35,342 bases of DNA, from assembly GCA_905214995.1 (NCBI GenBank), contig CAJMOT010000004.1, forward strand, positions 1 through 35,342, read 5' to 3'. The notes beneath the pieces were generated by a model, which saw nothing but the letters and a program-made list of their open reading frames with translations, ran no database searches and had not been told where the DNA came from. This DNA is from an uncultured bacterium (lineage in GTDB: Bacteria > Verrucomicrobiota > Verrucomicrobiia > Opitutales > Intestinicryptomonadaceae). The translations under genes were made by a program, and so were the position numbers. Below, piece after piece: positions 25,200 to 33,287 of this stretch (its first letter is position 1; every line of letters begins with the position of its first letter).

Positions 25200-25969
25200 C
25201 TATCTCGGCATAAAGTACCTGAAAAACAGCTTGCAGTACTTGTCTTTGCCTATCGACGAAAACGTGCAGTCATAGGGTATGACTCCAAGTTCCGTAGCGG
25301 CTTTGGCATTGCCCCATTCCTTTTTGCGGCGAATGTTTTTTGCCTTGCCGATTGCCTTCATCATCGCCGACGAGTACGCCCGCTCGTAGTCGCGCCCGAA
25401 CCCCGTGGACATTTCGGACTCCATATACCAGTTTTCCGGTATCTGGTCGCTGAAATTGATCCGCACCGCGCAAATATATTTGTTTGCGGAATCCGCGTAA
25501 AACACGGAATCTTTTACTAGAAATTTTCCCTTGCCTCCAACGAGCCGCCGCGCGCTGTCGAGGGCGGCGTTTTCCGCGCTCTCGGCGTCGCGCCCCCACG
25601 CCACGACGCGCGCGTCCACGACGTGTTTGCGCAATTTTACGGGCTTGTCATTTTTTTTGCCGTTGAGCTCTTTCATCCTGTCGGAGAAAGATTTTACGCT
25701 GCGCACGAGTTTCGATTTATCGGGTGCCGCGATTTTCGACTTATCCGGCTCCGGAAGTTTTGCCTCTCCAACGGAAGCCGGAGGCTCCGGAATTTTGAGT
25801 TCCGCCGCCTTTTTTGAGGCCGGTTTTGCTGCGGGCTTTTTCGCCGCCAATTGCGCCTTTGGGTCCGCAGGCTTGCCGGCGGCGCGGAAAATCCGCCGAA
25901 AATCGCGCAAGCAATGAACAGGGACGCGGCGGCTCCCGTCAAAAGCCTATCGACAAATCCTCCCGACAT
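25200..25969 (-). CDS. Exported protein of unknown function, apparently frameshifted
   Basis: The conserved-looking part is an open frame of 236 codons (25200-25910) that can start only at a TTG: a Lys/Pro/Ala-rich linker followed by a globular domain (about residues 95-236, with DARVVAWGRDAESAENAALDSARRL and ERAYSSAMMKAIGKAKN). The domain faintly resembles LPP20-like lipoproteins. An overlapping frame begins at the ATG at 25969 behind GGGGAG, and encodes a good signal peptide (MSGGFVDRLLTGAAASLF...) but then turns into basic nonsense. The two frames differ by one base and join naturally near 25870-25900, where two TTTTC runs occur. The intact gene therefore probably read 25969-25200. Function unknown. 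Confidence 0.6.
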
Positions 25970-26308
25970 TCCAATAACTTCTCCCCTCGCCGTTTATTAG
26001 CGAAAAAATTTTGGAAATAGTCAAATATTTTTTGCGCGCTTTGGCTTTTTAAATTTTTGGGCGCGGCGCCTTTTCGGAGCGAGCATTCGATTGCTCATAC
26101 GAATGCGGATTTGAGAATTTGAGCCAAAAATTTTTAACTTATGAAAAAATTTCCGATAAATAAAACAAATTACACTATATTTGACATTTAATTCTTCTAT
26201 AAAGTTAAAAAAACAATTCAATTCGGAAATAATGGAGAATTTTACGGAAGAAATTACTTGACTGTAAATTTTTTTCCGGACAATTTTCACAAAAAATTAG
26301 AACTTTCA

Positions 26309-26368
26309 TCGCCGGATATTTTAGGATTTTTGCAATTTGCGAGGTCCGATTTTATAAATGTCCGGCGA
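26309..26368 (+). promoter_or_regulatory. Inverted repeat around the RHH promoter: candidate operator
   Basis: Arms TCGCCGGATATTT (26309-26321) and AAATGTCCGGCGA (26356-26368) are complementary at 12 of 13 positions. They bracket the -35 box, and the right arm overlaps the end of the -10 and the expected transcription start. This placement suits repression. Binding by the downstream RHH protein is inference. Confidence 0.5.
26330..26358 (+). promoter_or_regulatory. Promoter of the RHH gene
   Basis: TTGCAA and TATAAA with an optimal 17-base spacer, 53 bases ahead of the start codon. Best hexamer match in the window. Confidence 0.6.
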
Positions 26369-26411
26369 AATTAGATGAAACTACCCAACAATAAAACAAG
26401 GAAAACAAAAT

Positions 26412-26609
26412 ATGGCACGCAAAAAAGGCTCAGGAAAGACTGTAGGCATGACTCAAATATCCATAAGTCTGCCTCAAACGCTCGTCGAACAGATCGACAA
26501 AATGGCTGAAAGCGACAACCGCAACCGTTCCAATTTCATAGCGAATACGCTTCAAAACCTCGCCCGCGAATTCGCGAACGTCGCCGAACCCAAAAAGACC
26601 ATCAAGTAG
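26412..26609 (+). CDS. Ribbon-helix-helix (CopG/Arc type) DNA-binding protein
   Basis: 65 residues. A basic N-terminal arm (MARKKGSGKTVG) is followed by the ribbon strand MTQISISLPQTLVEQID and two helices, EQIDKMAESD and NRSNFIANTLQNLAREF, with the usual N-R-S-x-F-I start of the second helix. This is the whole RHH fold, which acts as a dimer with the strands in the DNA major groove. There is no toxin gene beside it, so it is more likely a stand-alone regulator than an antitoxin. An AAGGA lies upstream of the ATG. A palindrome-like operator surrounds its promoter, suggesting autoregulation, and a terminator follows, so it is a single-gene unit. Confidence 0.85.
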   Translation: MARKKGSGKTVGMTQISISLPQTLVEQIDKMAESDNRNRSNFIANTLQNLAREFANVAEPKKTIK

Positions 26610-26666
26610 CCCTTTCCGCAACTTCCGCTCCCGGATAATGGGCGGGGGCTGCTTCGCATTTCTTCG

Positions 26667-26703
26667 GGCGGAATTTTCCGGAGCTTCCGGATTCCGCCTT
26701 TTT
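26667..26703 (+). terminator. Rho-independent terminator after the RHH gene
   Basis: Stem GGCGGAAT / ATTCCGCC with an inner CCGGA / TCCGG pairing, then TTTTT. Confidence 0.8.
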
Positions 26704-26794
26704 CGCGCCCGCGCGAGACTTCGATTTTGTCCGAATCCCCTTTCTCCGCGCGTGAATGTTAAGGTTTCGCCGCGGCAAAATGCGAATTTTTTTC

Positions 26795-26823
26795 TTGCAT
26801 AGGCAAAGCGGCGCGGATTTAAT
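26795..26823 (+). promoter_or_regulatory. Putative promoter of yajC-secDF
   Basis: TTGCAT and TTTAAT with a 17-base spacer, 27 bases before the yajC start and after the RHH terminator. Confidence 0.45.
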
Positions 26824-26850
26824 GATGCGCTTAATTAATTATATCGTTTT

Positions 26851-27198
26851 ATGGATCACATATCGACACTTTTTGCGCAGGCGGCGGCTCCGGCGGCCGA
26901 AGGCGCGCAGCAGGGAGGGGGCACCTCAATGCTTCTGTTCATAGTTTTGATGTTCGCGGCGATGTACTTCCTCATGATCGCCCCGCAGCGCAAAAAGCAG
27001 AAGGCGCATGCCAAAATGATCTCCGAACTAAAAACCGGAGACGAGGTTATCACAATCGGCGGCGCTTGCGGCACGATTTCCAACGTCAAGGAAAAGACGT
27101 TTACGGTAAAATTCGGCGACGGCGTGAAAGTGGAGTTCCTGAAATCCGCCATTTCCGAAAAAGTCTCCGCAGACGCCCCGAAAACCGAAAAAAAGTAA
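26851..27198 (+). CDS. yajC: Preprotein translocase subunit YajC
   Basis: 115 residues, the typical size. YajC is a small accessory subunit of the Sec translocon holocomplex with SecDF. One membrane helix at about 27-45 (MLLFIVLMFAAMYFLMI) is followed by the family motif APQRKKQKAHAKMISELKTGDEVITIGGACGTI, with the conserved PxRKxQK and GDxV(I/V)T(I/T)GG pattern, then a short beta-rich cytoplasmic tail. Its place directly before secDF is the usual gene order. Confidence 0.95.
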   Translation: MDHISTLFAQAAAPAAEGAQQGGGTSMLLFIVLMFAAMYFLMIAPQRKKQKAHAKMISELKTGDEVITIGGACGTISNVKEKTFTVKFGDGVKVEFLKSAISEKVSADAPKTEKK

Positions 27199-27268
27199 TC
27201 CTCCCGTTTTGCGCGCGCCGCCCGAATGCGACGCGCATTTGCATTTCAATTACCAAGAAAGCTTCGAT

Positions 27269-29860
27269 ATGTCCGCAATCAACCGCAGCATTTTGTGGAA
27301 ACTGATAATAACCGCGCTCGTCATAATATGGTCGATATCGGCGATGATGCCGTTTTCCGACACGCCGTTTGAGACGTATATCCAGACGCGCGCCACCGCC
27401 CATAAGGACGAGTTTGCAAAAGTCCTAAAAGCGGCGGAAGCGCGCGTGGACAAAGGCGCGGCAAAGGGAGACAAGACGAAGTCGCCGACGCTGTACATAG
27501 CCCTGCGCGACTATGCCGACGCCGAAAACGTCGATCTTTACAAATACTTTCCGGACGTAAACGTCTCCGACATTCTCAACCTCAAAAAGCGCAACGACAT
27601 TCTCTTAAAAGAGCTCTACCGCCAGAGCAAGGGAAAGCTCAAAAAGGGCCTCGACTTGCAGGGCGGGGTTTCATTCACCCTCGAAATAGACGACGAAAAT
27701 CTCGACAGGGACGCCCAATCGCGCTCGGGCCAGCTCGAAGACGTGCTTTCCGTGATGAACAACCGCGTCAACGGCCTCGGCGTCACCGAGCCCACTATCC
27801 GCATAATGGGTTCCAAGGCGGTCGAAGTGCAGATGCCCGGCGTATCCTTGAAAGACAACCCCGAGGCGATAGAGGAGCTCTCGCGCCCCGCAAAGCTCGA
27901 ATTCCGCCTCGTCCACCGTACGGCGCGCCCGTCGTCCGCCAAGCCCCCGCTCTCGGAAATCCCGCTCGGGTACGAAGTGATGATTATGGAAACCGAGCGC
28001 AACGGCAAGCTCGTCGAAGAGCCGATGTACGTCAAGCGCATACCGGAGGCCAACGGCGACATAATAAGCCGCGCCTATCCCACTATGGAAGACGCCAACA
28101 AGTTTGCAGTAGGAATGGAGTTCACCTCCGACGGCGCAAAAGTATTTGAGAGGATAACGCGCACCATTTTGGAGGGCGACAACCGCACCGGAACCAAACA
28201 GCCGCTTGCCATCGTACTCGACGGCCGCCTTATGAGCGCGCCCAATATAATCAGCGTCATCAAAGACCGCGGATCCATAACCGGCAATTTTACGCGGCGC
28301 GAGGCGATAGAGCTTGCCAACGCGCTCAACAATCCGCTCTCGGTCGGCCTCAAACGCACGTCGCTCAACGAGGTCGGCCCGTCGCTCGCCGACACCGCGA
28401 GGGAGAGTTCAATGGTCGCAGCCGCAATCGGCTGCGCGGCGACCATTCTCTTCATGATCTTCGTTTACCGCGGAATGGGCCTTATCGCTGTGGTATCCGT
28501 GCTCGTCAACGTACTGATAATAGTAGGGGTTCTCGCGAGCTTCAAGGCCACTATGACGCTGCCGGGAATCGCGGCGCTCGTGCTCACCGTAGGCATGGCG
28601 GTAGACTCAAACATTCTCGTATTCGAGCGAATGCGGGAAGAGTCGAGGCGCGGAAAAAACCTGTGGAGCTCTCTGTCCGCCGGCTACGAAAGGGCGTTTT
28701 CGACGATTGTCGACGCGAATTTGACAACCTTGATATCCGCCGGCACGCTCTGGGCTTTCGGCACGGGGCCGGTCAAGGGCTTCGGCCTGACGTTGGCGAT
28801 AGGCATATTCACGACCCTTTTCTGCTGCCTGATTCTAAGCCGCGCTCTTCTCGAGCTTTGCATAAAAAACAATTACATCAAAAAGGCGCTTTCGAGGGGC
28901 GTAATATCCGGAGACGCGAATTTCCCGTTCCTCAAATATGCGAAAGCGTCGTTTATAATATCTTGGACTATCGTCATTTTCGGCGTGGCGATTCTGATAT
29001 ACCGCGGGGACAAAACGCTCAGCATAGACTTCGTCGGCGGCGACATAGTGTCGCTGTCGTTCAATCCCGACAAGAAGCTGCCAATCGAAAAAATAACGGA
29101 TTTGAGCACTTCCACTTCCGACGAGGGAATCGGCGAAATCCAGGCGTCATACCAGATAGACTTGGCGACGCGCTCCGAACATCTAGTCCTCCAAGTCGAA
29201 AGCGAAAAGGGGCAGAGGGTTTTCGACATGCTCGCGCAGAAATTTCCGGAAGCCGATCTCAAGCTCATAAGCCAGCAGAGCATAGGCGCTTCCGTGAGCG
29301 GCGAAATCACGCGCGACGCGTTTATAGCGATAGGCCTTTCGCTGTTGCTGATTCTCGTCTATGTCGCGGTCAGATTTGAGCTCAGCTACGGCATAGGCGC
29401 GGTTATAGCGACTTTCCACGACGTCGTGATAACGATAGGCCTATATGTGATATTCGGGCTCTTCGGCGTTGGTACGGGGCAGTTTTCGGCTCCGATGGTC
29501 GCCGCAATCCTTATGGTAATGGGGTATTCCATAAACGACAAGATTGTCGTATTTGACCGCATACGCGAAGAGTTGAAGCTGAAGCCCTCGATGTCGCTAA
29601 AAGACATTATCAATTATTCGATAAACAAGACAATGTCCCGAACGATTTTGACGAGTTTCAGCACGTTTTTGGCGGCTGCCGCGCTCTTCTTCTTTGGAAC
29701 CGGCATTATCGTAGACTTTTCCCTCGTATTTATGCTCGGCATAATAGCCGGCACTTTTTCCTCGATATTTATCGCAAGCCCGGTGTTCTACTGGTGGAAC
29801 AGGGGCAACCGCGACCGCGTGGAAAAAGAGGAGCCGATGCCGGAACGCTCCTGGGAGTGA
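27269..29860 (+). CDS. secDF: Fused protein translocase subunit SecDF
   Basis: 863 residues, a SecD-SecF fusion as found in several bacterial phyla. It uses the proton gradient to pull exported proteins across the membrane. The SecD part has a first helix (ILWKLIITALVIIWSISAM), a large periplasmic domain containing KGLDLQGGVSFTLEID and NRVNGLGVTEPTIRIMG, and the membrane motif VLTVGMAVDSNILVFERMREE. The SecF part begins at about residue 570 and has IDFVGGDIVSLSF, IGASVSGEITRDA and MGYSINDKIVVFDRIREEL. The open frame extends upstream to a TTG at 27209; the ATG at 27269 is chosen because the conserved sequence begins there. The ribosome binding site is weak. It likely shares the yajC transcript. 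Confidence 0.96.
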   Translation: MSAINRSILWKLIITALVIIWSISAMMPFSDTPFETYIQTRATAHKDEFAKVLKAAEARVDKGAAKGDKTKSPTLYIALRDYADAENVDLYKYFPDVNVSDILNLKKRNDILLKELYRQSKGKLKKGLDLQGGVSFTLEIDDENLDRDAQSRSGQLEDVLSVMNNRVNGLGVTEPTIRIMGSKAVEVQMPGVSLKDNPEAIEELSRPAKLEFRLVHRTARPSSAKPPLSEIPLGYEVMIMETERNGKLVEEPMYVKRIPEANGDIISRAYPTMEDANKFAVGMEFTSDGAKVFERITRTILEGDNRTGTKQPLAIVLDGRLMSAPNIISVIKDRGSITGNFTRREAIELANALNNPLSVGLKRTSLNEVGPSLADTARESSMVAAAIGCAATILFMIFVYRGMGLIAVVSVLVNVLIIVGVLASFKATMTLPGIAALVLTVGMAVDSNILVFERMREESRRGKNLWSSLSAGYERAFSTIVDANLTTLISAGTLWAFGTGPVKGFGLTLAIGIFTTLFCCLILSRALLELCIKNNYIKKALSRGVISGDANFPFLKYAKASFIISWTIVIFGVAILIYRGDKTLSIDFVGGDIVSLSFNPDKKLPIEKITDLSTSTSDEGIGEIQASYQIDLATRSEHLVLQVESEKGQRVFDMLAQKFPEADLKLISQQSIGASVSGEITRDAFIAIGLSLLLILVYVAVRFELSYGIGAVIATFHDVVITIGLYVIFGLFGVGTGQFSAPMVAAILMVMGYSINDKIVVFDRIREELKLKPSMSLKDIINYSINKTMSRTILTSFSTFLAAAALFFFGTGIIVDFSLVFMLGIIAGTFSSIFIASPVFYWWNRGNRDRVEKEEPMPERSWE

Positions 29861-30144
29861 TTTCGCAACCTCCGCCGAAGGCCGCGCTTGTCGCCTTCGG
29901 CGGAGCGGCCAATGCCGTCTTCGCCGCGTTTCAATTAAAATCGAGTCGTTGTTTTGCGGCGGTTTTTGCGCCTTCCCGTATGTTTTGCCGCGCATGGGGC
30001 GTTATTCTTTGCGGCGGCGCGATTCGCTTTCGCAAAGCCTTTCGCAACTCTCCCCATGCGTCCGCAGTCCGCAAAGCGGGCGCGGCGGAATGGCGGACAT
30101 CCGGCAAATATCGCTTTCCGCGGCTCTTGCCGCGCATTGCGCAG
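29861..30144. other. Converging-gene gap with strong hairpin potential
   Basis: Contains a 12-pair hairpin right after secDF (CTCCGCCGAAGG / CCTTCGGCGGAG, about 29870-29905) without a T run, and a nested structure at 29991-30060 described in the findings. No gene is supported. Confidence 0.45.
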
Positions 30145-33096
30145 CTATTTGAGTTTTTCTATCGCGTCCGCAATTTCCCCGCGGCGCGCTTGTATGGGAG
30201 CTTGGTCAAGGGAGTATTCGGTCATGGAAGCGGTTATGCTTTCGGGGACGGATAGCAGGCTTTCGATTTCCGCGCGCGTTTTCGCGTCGAGAGTTCCGGA
30301 CTTTTCCCGCAGCAGGTTTTTGAGAATCGCGAGATACCCGTAGTCTTCCACGCCTTCGCGCAGCATTTCAAGGCGCATCGTCCCGACCGCTTCGTCTCCG
30401 GCTTCGGCGGGTTCCCCGCGCGCGAGCGATTCCGGAGGATAGAAGAGCCTGCCGTCGCCGTTGCCCCATGCGTTTTTTGTCCCCTCCGGAAGGCCGTATC
30501 CCGTAGCCCAGCTCATCGGGTCAAAGTACGGGTTTTGCAGGCGGTCCGGATAGGCGGTGCGGCTGCTCATATAAGTGGAGCTCCATATTAGTATTCCGGA
30601 AACGTCGTATTTGAAGCTTTGCCAGAGCCATGCGCGCAGGTCTATTCCCGGGTGGTCCACAAAAATTCCGACGTACGGCGCGCGCGGCTGCATGCATATG
30701 TACCACCATATTTCCTTGCCTTTTTTTATCTGTTCGGCGCATGCGGCGGGCGAGTGTTCGCGCGTGACGGGGCACCAGATGTCCACGCAGTCTTCGAGCT
30801 CCTTTGCCGGATGTTCGGTGAGCATGGTTTTGATGTTCGGAGCGTGCCGCTTTATCTTGCCCAATTCGCGCTTCACGAACGGATAGTCTCTTTCCTCGGG
30901 TTCGTCGAAAGTGTAGGTGTAGAAAATATTTTCCCATCCGTTTTCAACGATGTGCCTGTCGATTTGCCCGAGGTAGTCGGCGAGCGTCTCCTCATAGCGC
31001 GGGTTGCCCTCGGAGATTTCGCGGATTTTCGCCTTTGTGCGCGTGTGGAAAGATCCCCCGCCTATGCCCTCAACCCGCAGCTGTATGGCGTTGACGCGGA
31101 ATTTTTCGACGAGCTCGCGCGTCTTTTGGTCGAAATTCTTCCAGTTGAAGACGATTTTCGGGGTTTTAGACTTGTCGCCCGACGGATACTCAAATCTAAA
31201 TTCGGGGGCGAGGGCGTTGTACGGCGAAATCCCCGCTTCCGAAAGCTTGCGCCCGAGCTGTGCGGCGACCTTGCCCCTGGCGGCTTTCGGATCCTTGTAA
31301 TACGGCAGAAGGTTGCCCTCAAACGCCCCGACCGCCGAGCGGACGGCGGGGGTGTCGGGCAGCCTGAATCCGTAGACGCGCAGCGTCACGGGAATTTTTC
31401 GCGATTCCCCTCCGGCGGAAATTTCGAGCTCGCCGCGGTAGGTTCCCCCTTGCGCGTCGGGCGGGACAAAGAACCTCAACCACACCGGCTGGGTGGAGTT
31501 TTCCGCCGCTTCAAATTCGCCGGATTCCATGCGAAAGAGCGGGTCGGGCCAGTCGCCCCTCTCGCCGAGAGCGTCAGTCGGATTGGATATCGGAACGTAT
31601 CCGACGCGGAACATATCGACGTTTTCGGCGGGTATTTTTGCTCCGGTTTCGGGATTTTCCAGATCGGAGACTTTTATTCGCGCGCGCGCTTTCCCCTTTT
31701 GCGGCCTGAACGCGAGCTGCACGGCCTCGCGCTCGTTCGCGGCGGCGGAGACGGATATTGCCGCTTTCTCCGATTTCGGCGCGGGGCAGCTCCTTGCGAG
31801 CTTCGCCGCTGGCGAGGTCTCCCACGCAGCCAACCCGCCGATATCCGGGCAGATTCGCGCTCCGTACGGGTCGCGGGCGAGGAGGCATTTGTTTGATTCC
31901 TTCGCGCGGTATTCCGCCGACCAAGCTCCGGACGACACGCAAACCCTTTTCATATCCGCGAGTTTCGCCGGAAGCGGGATTTTTACGGAATTCCAACCGC
32001 TTTGCAAATCGGCGCGAACGGCGGTTTCGGACTTTTTCGCGTCCAAATCCTCGAAAGAAGCGCGAAATTGCGCCTTTTTCGGCGATTCGGCGAAGATTTT
32101 GAGCGCGATTTCCGCGGAATCCGGCCCGACGCTTTTTCTTTCGATTTTGATTTTGTCCGACAAGCGGGCCCGAAGCTCCCCCGCGAGTTTCCCTTCAGCG
32201 TCGGGCGGGTTTTCTCCGACGGCGGCTCTGTATTTAAGCATGTTTATCTGCATGGCGCCGTCCTTTTCGCCTGCGGCGGCTATTTTCAGAAAAATTTTTT
32301 TCGCCGGAAAAAGCTTTTGCGGCAGTTTTGCCGAATATGCGGATTTGCCCGAAAATTCCGCAACTTCCACGAATTTTTCGCCGTCGGTTGACGCCGAGAG
32401 GCGCGCCGAAAGTTTGGAAGGATTGTGGCAGACGGAAATTTCCGCCTCCGCCGATCTCTGTTTTAATCCGGCCGCTTCAAACTCGAAGACTACGTCCGCC
32501 CCGCGCGGAATCACCCAGCGGTTTTCATTAAAGCGCGCGCCGCCGCCGGTCGAAATTTTCTGGAAAGCGTCGTAGCCGAACTGCCATTGCGAATCGCAGC
32601 GGTAGAATCCGCCCTTCAAGGATTCGCTCGGCGAGAGCGCGGGGGAGGCGGAAACGGGAAAATATTCCAAAATTTCGGCATTTTTGAATGCGAGCCTGCC
32701 GTCCGCGTTCCATCCGCCCAAGCGGACGGTCAATTGGGAAGGGGTCGGGTTTGAGGTTGTGGCGAAGACAGTTTCGCATTCTGAAAATTCTTTCCCGTTT
32801 TGCCAAAACGACTTGTTTATGAATTTAGTGCCGGATATTATCCCTCCGGACGCGGTGTCGGCGGCGGCGAGAAATTTTAGGATATACGCGGAGGAGGGTT
32901 CGAGGTTTGCGCGCGCGGCAAATCCCGCCGAGGCGTCGCCGAATTTTCCGCTGACGGACATTTCCCCGTTTTCGGATATTTGCGCCCCGATGCTGCCGGA
33001 GGTCCCGAAAGGCTTCCATTCGAGGTTTTCGTTTGCGGCCGCCGAAAGAGCGGCGGGCGCAAACGCGGCGGTTTTTGCGATATTTGTAAATTTCAT
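30145..33096 (-). CDS. Exported GH123-type (DUF4091) glycan-active protein
   Basis: 983 residues from the ATG at 33096, which starts a signal peptide (MKFTNIAKTAAFAPAALSAAA); an upstream extension to 33183 is unlikely. The first third is composed of carbohydrate-binding-like beta sandwiches. From about residue 430 the protein follows the GH123/DUF4091 order: RVYGFRLPDTPAVRSAVGAFEGN, the barrel segment with FYTYTFDEPEERDYP whose Asp-Glu pair near 731-732 matches the catalytic pair of this family, and the C-terminal GNGDGRLFYPP and LREGVEDYGYLAIL motifs. GH123 enzymes act on N-acetylgalactosaminides. The substrate here is not proven. It faces secDF and is not part of an operon. Confidence 0.82.
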   Translation of the reverse strand: MKFTNIAKTAAFAPAALSAAANENLEWKPFGTSGSIGAQISENGEMSVSGKFGDASAGFAARANLEPSSAYILKFLAAADTASGGIISGTKFINKSFWQNGKEFSECETVFATTSNPTPSQLTVRLGGWNADGRLAFKNAEILEYFPVSASPALSPSESLKGGFYRCDSQWQFGYDAFQKISTGGGARFNENRWVIPRGADVVFEFEAAGLKQRSAEAEISVCHNPSKLSARLSASTDGEKFVEVAEFSGKSAYSAKLPQKLFPAKKIFLKIAAAGEKDGAMQINMLKYRAAVGENPPDAEGKLAGELRARLSDKIKIERKSVGPDSAEIALKIFAESPKKAQFRASFEDLDAKKSETAVRADLQSGWNSVKIPLPAKLADMKRVCVSSGAWSAEYRAKESNKCLLARDPYGARICPDIGGLAAWETSPAAKLARSCPAPKSEKAAISVSAAANEREAVQLAFRPQKGKARARIKVSDLENPETGAKIPAENVDMFRVGYVPISNPTDALGERGDWPDPLFRMESGEFEAAENSTQPVWLRFFVPPDAQGGTYRGELEISAGGESRKIPVTLRVYGFRLPDTPAVRSAVGAFEGNLLPYYKDPKAARGKVAAQLGRKLSEAGISPYNALAPEFRFEYPSGDKSKTPKIVFNWKNFDQKTRELVEKFRVNAIQLRVEGIGGGSFHTRTKAKIREISEGNPRYEETLADYLGQIDRHIVENGWENIFYTYTFDEPEERDYPFVKRELGKIKRHAPNIKTMLTEHPAKELEDCVDIWCPVTREHSPAACAEQIKKGKEIWWYICMQPRAPYVGIFVDHPGIDLRAWLWQSFKYDVSGILIWSSTYMSSRTAYPDRLQNPYFDPMSWATGYGLPEGTKNAWGNGDGRLFYPPESLARGEPAEAGDEAVGTMRLEMLREGVEDYGYLAILKNLLREKSGTLDAKTRAEIESLLSVPESITASMTEYSLDQAPIQARRGEIADAIEKLK

Positions 33097-33287
33097 ATTT
33101 ATGCCATATTCAGAGTTGCCGCCGCCGCGCAAATTTCGCGGGACAAAATTTAAGTTAGGCATAAATCGGCAAAAGGCAAACAAGTTTTCTCCCCGCTTTT
33201 ACGCGGCTAAGATTTCCGGCGCAAAAATCCGAGTTTTTTTGACTAAATTGTTTGCGTTGCGCCTTTCCGGGCGCGATACTTTCGAAC

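Larger units (their letters stand above)
25970..26411. other. AT-rich intergenic island before the RHH gene
   Basis: About 440 bases much richer in A and T than the rest of the window. A short minus-strand frame (26021-26290) is Lys/Ile/Phe-rich and is probably an effect of base composition. The stretch ends in the promoter and inverted repeat described separately. It could be a promoter region, a foreign DNA relic or a nucleoid-protein binding zone. Confidence 0.5.

Noticed and set aside
26021..26290. 89-codon minus-strand frame in the AT-rich island
   Set aside because: Lys/Ile/Phe-rich composition reflects AT bias; no motif.
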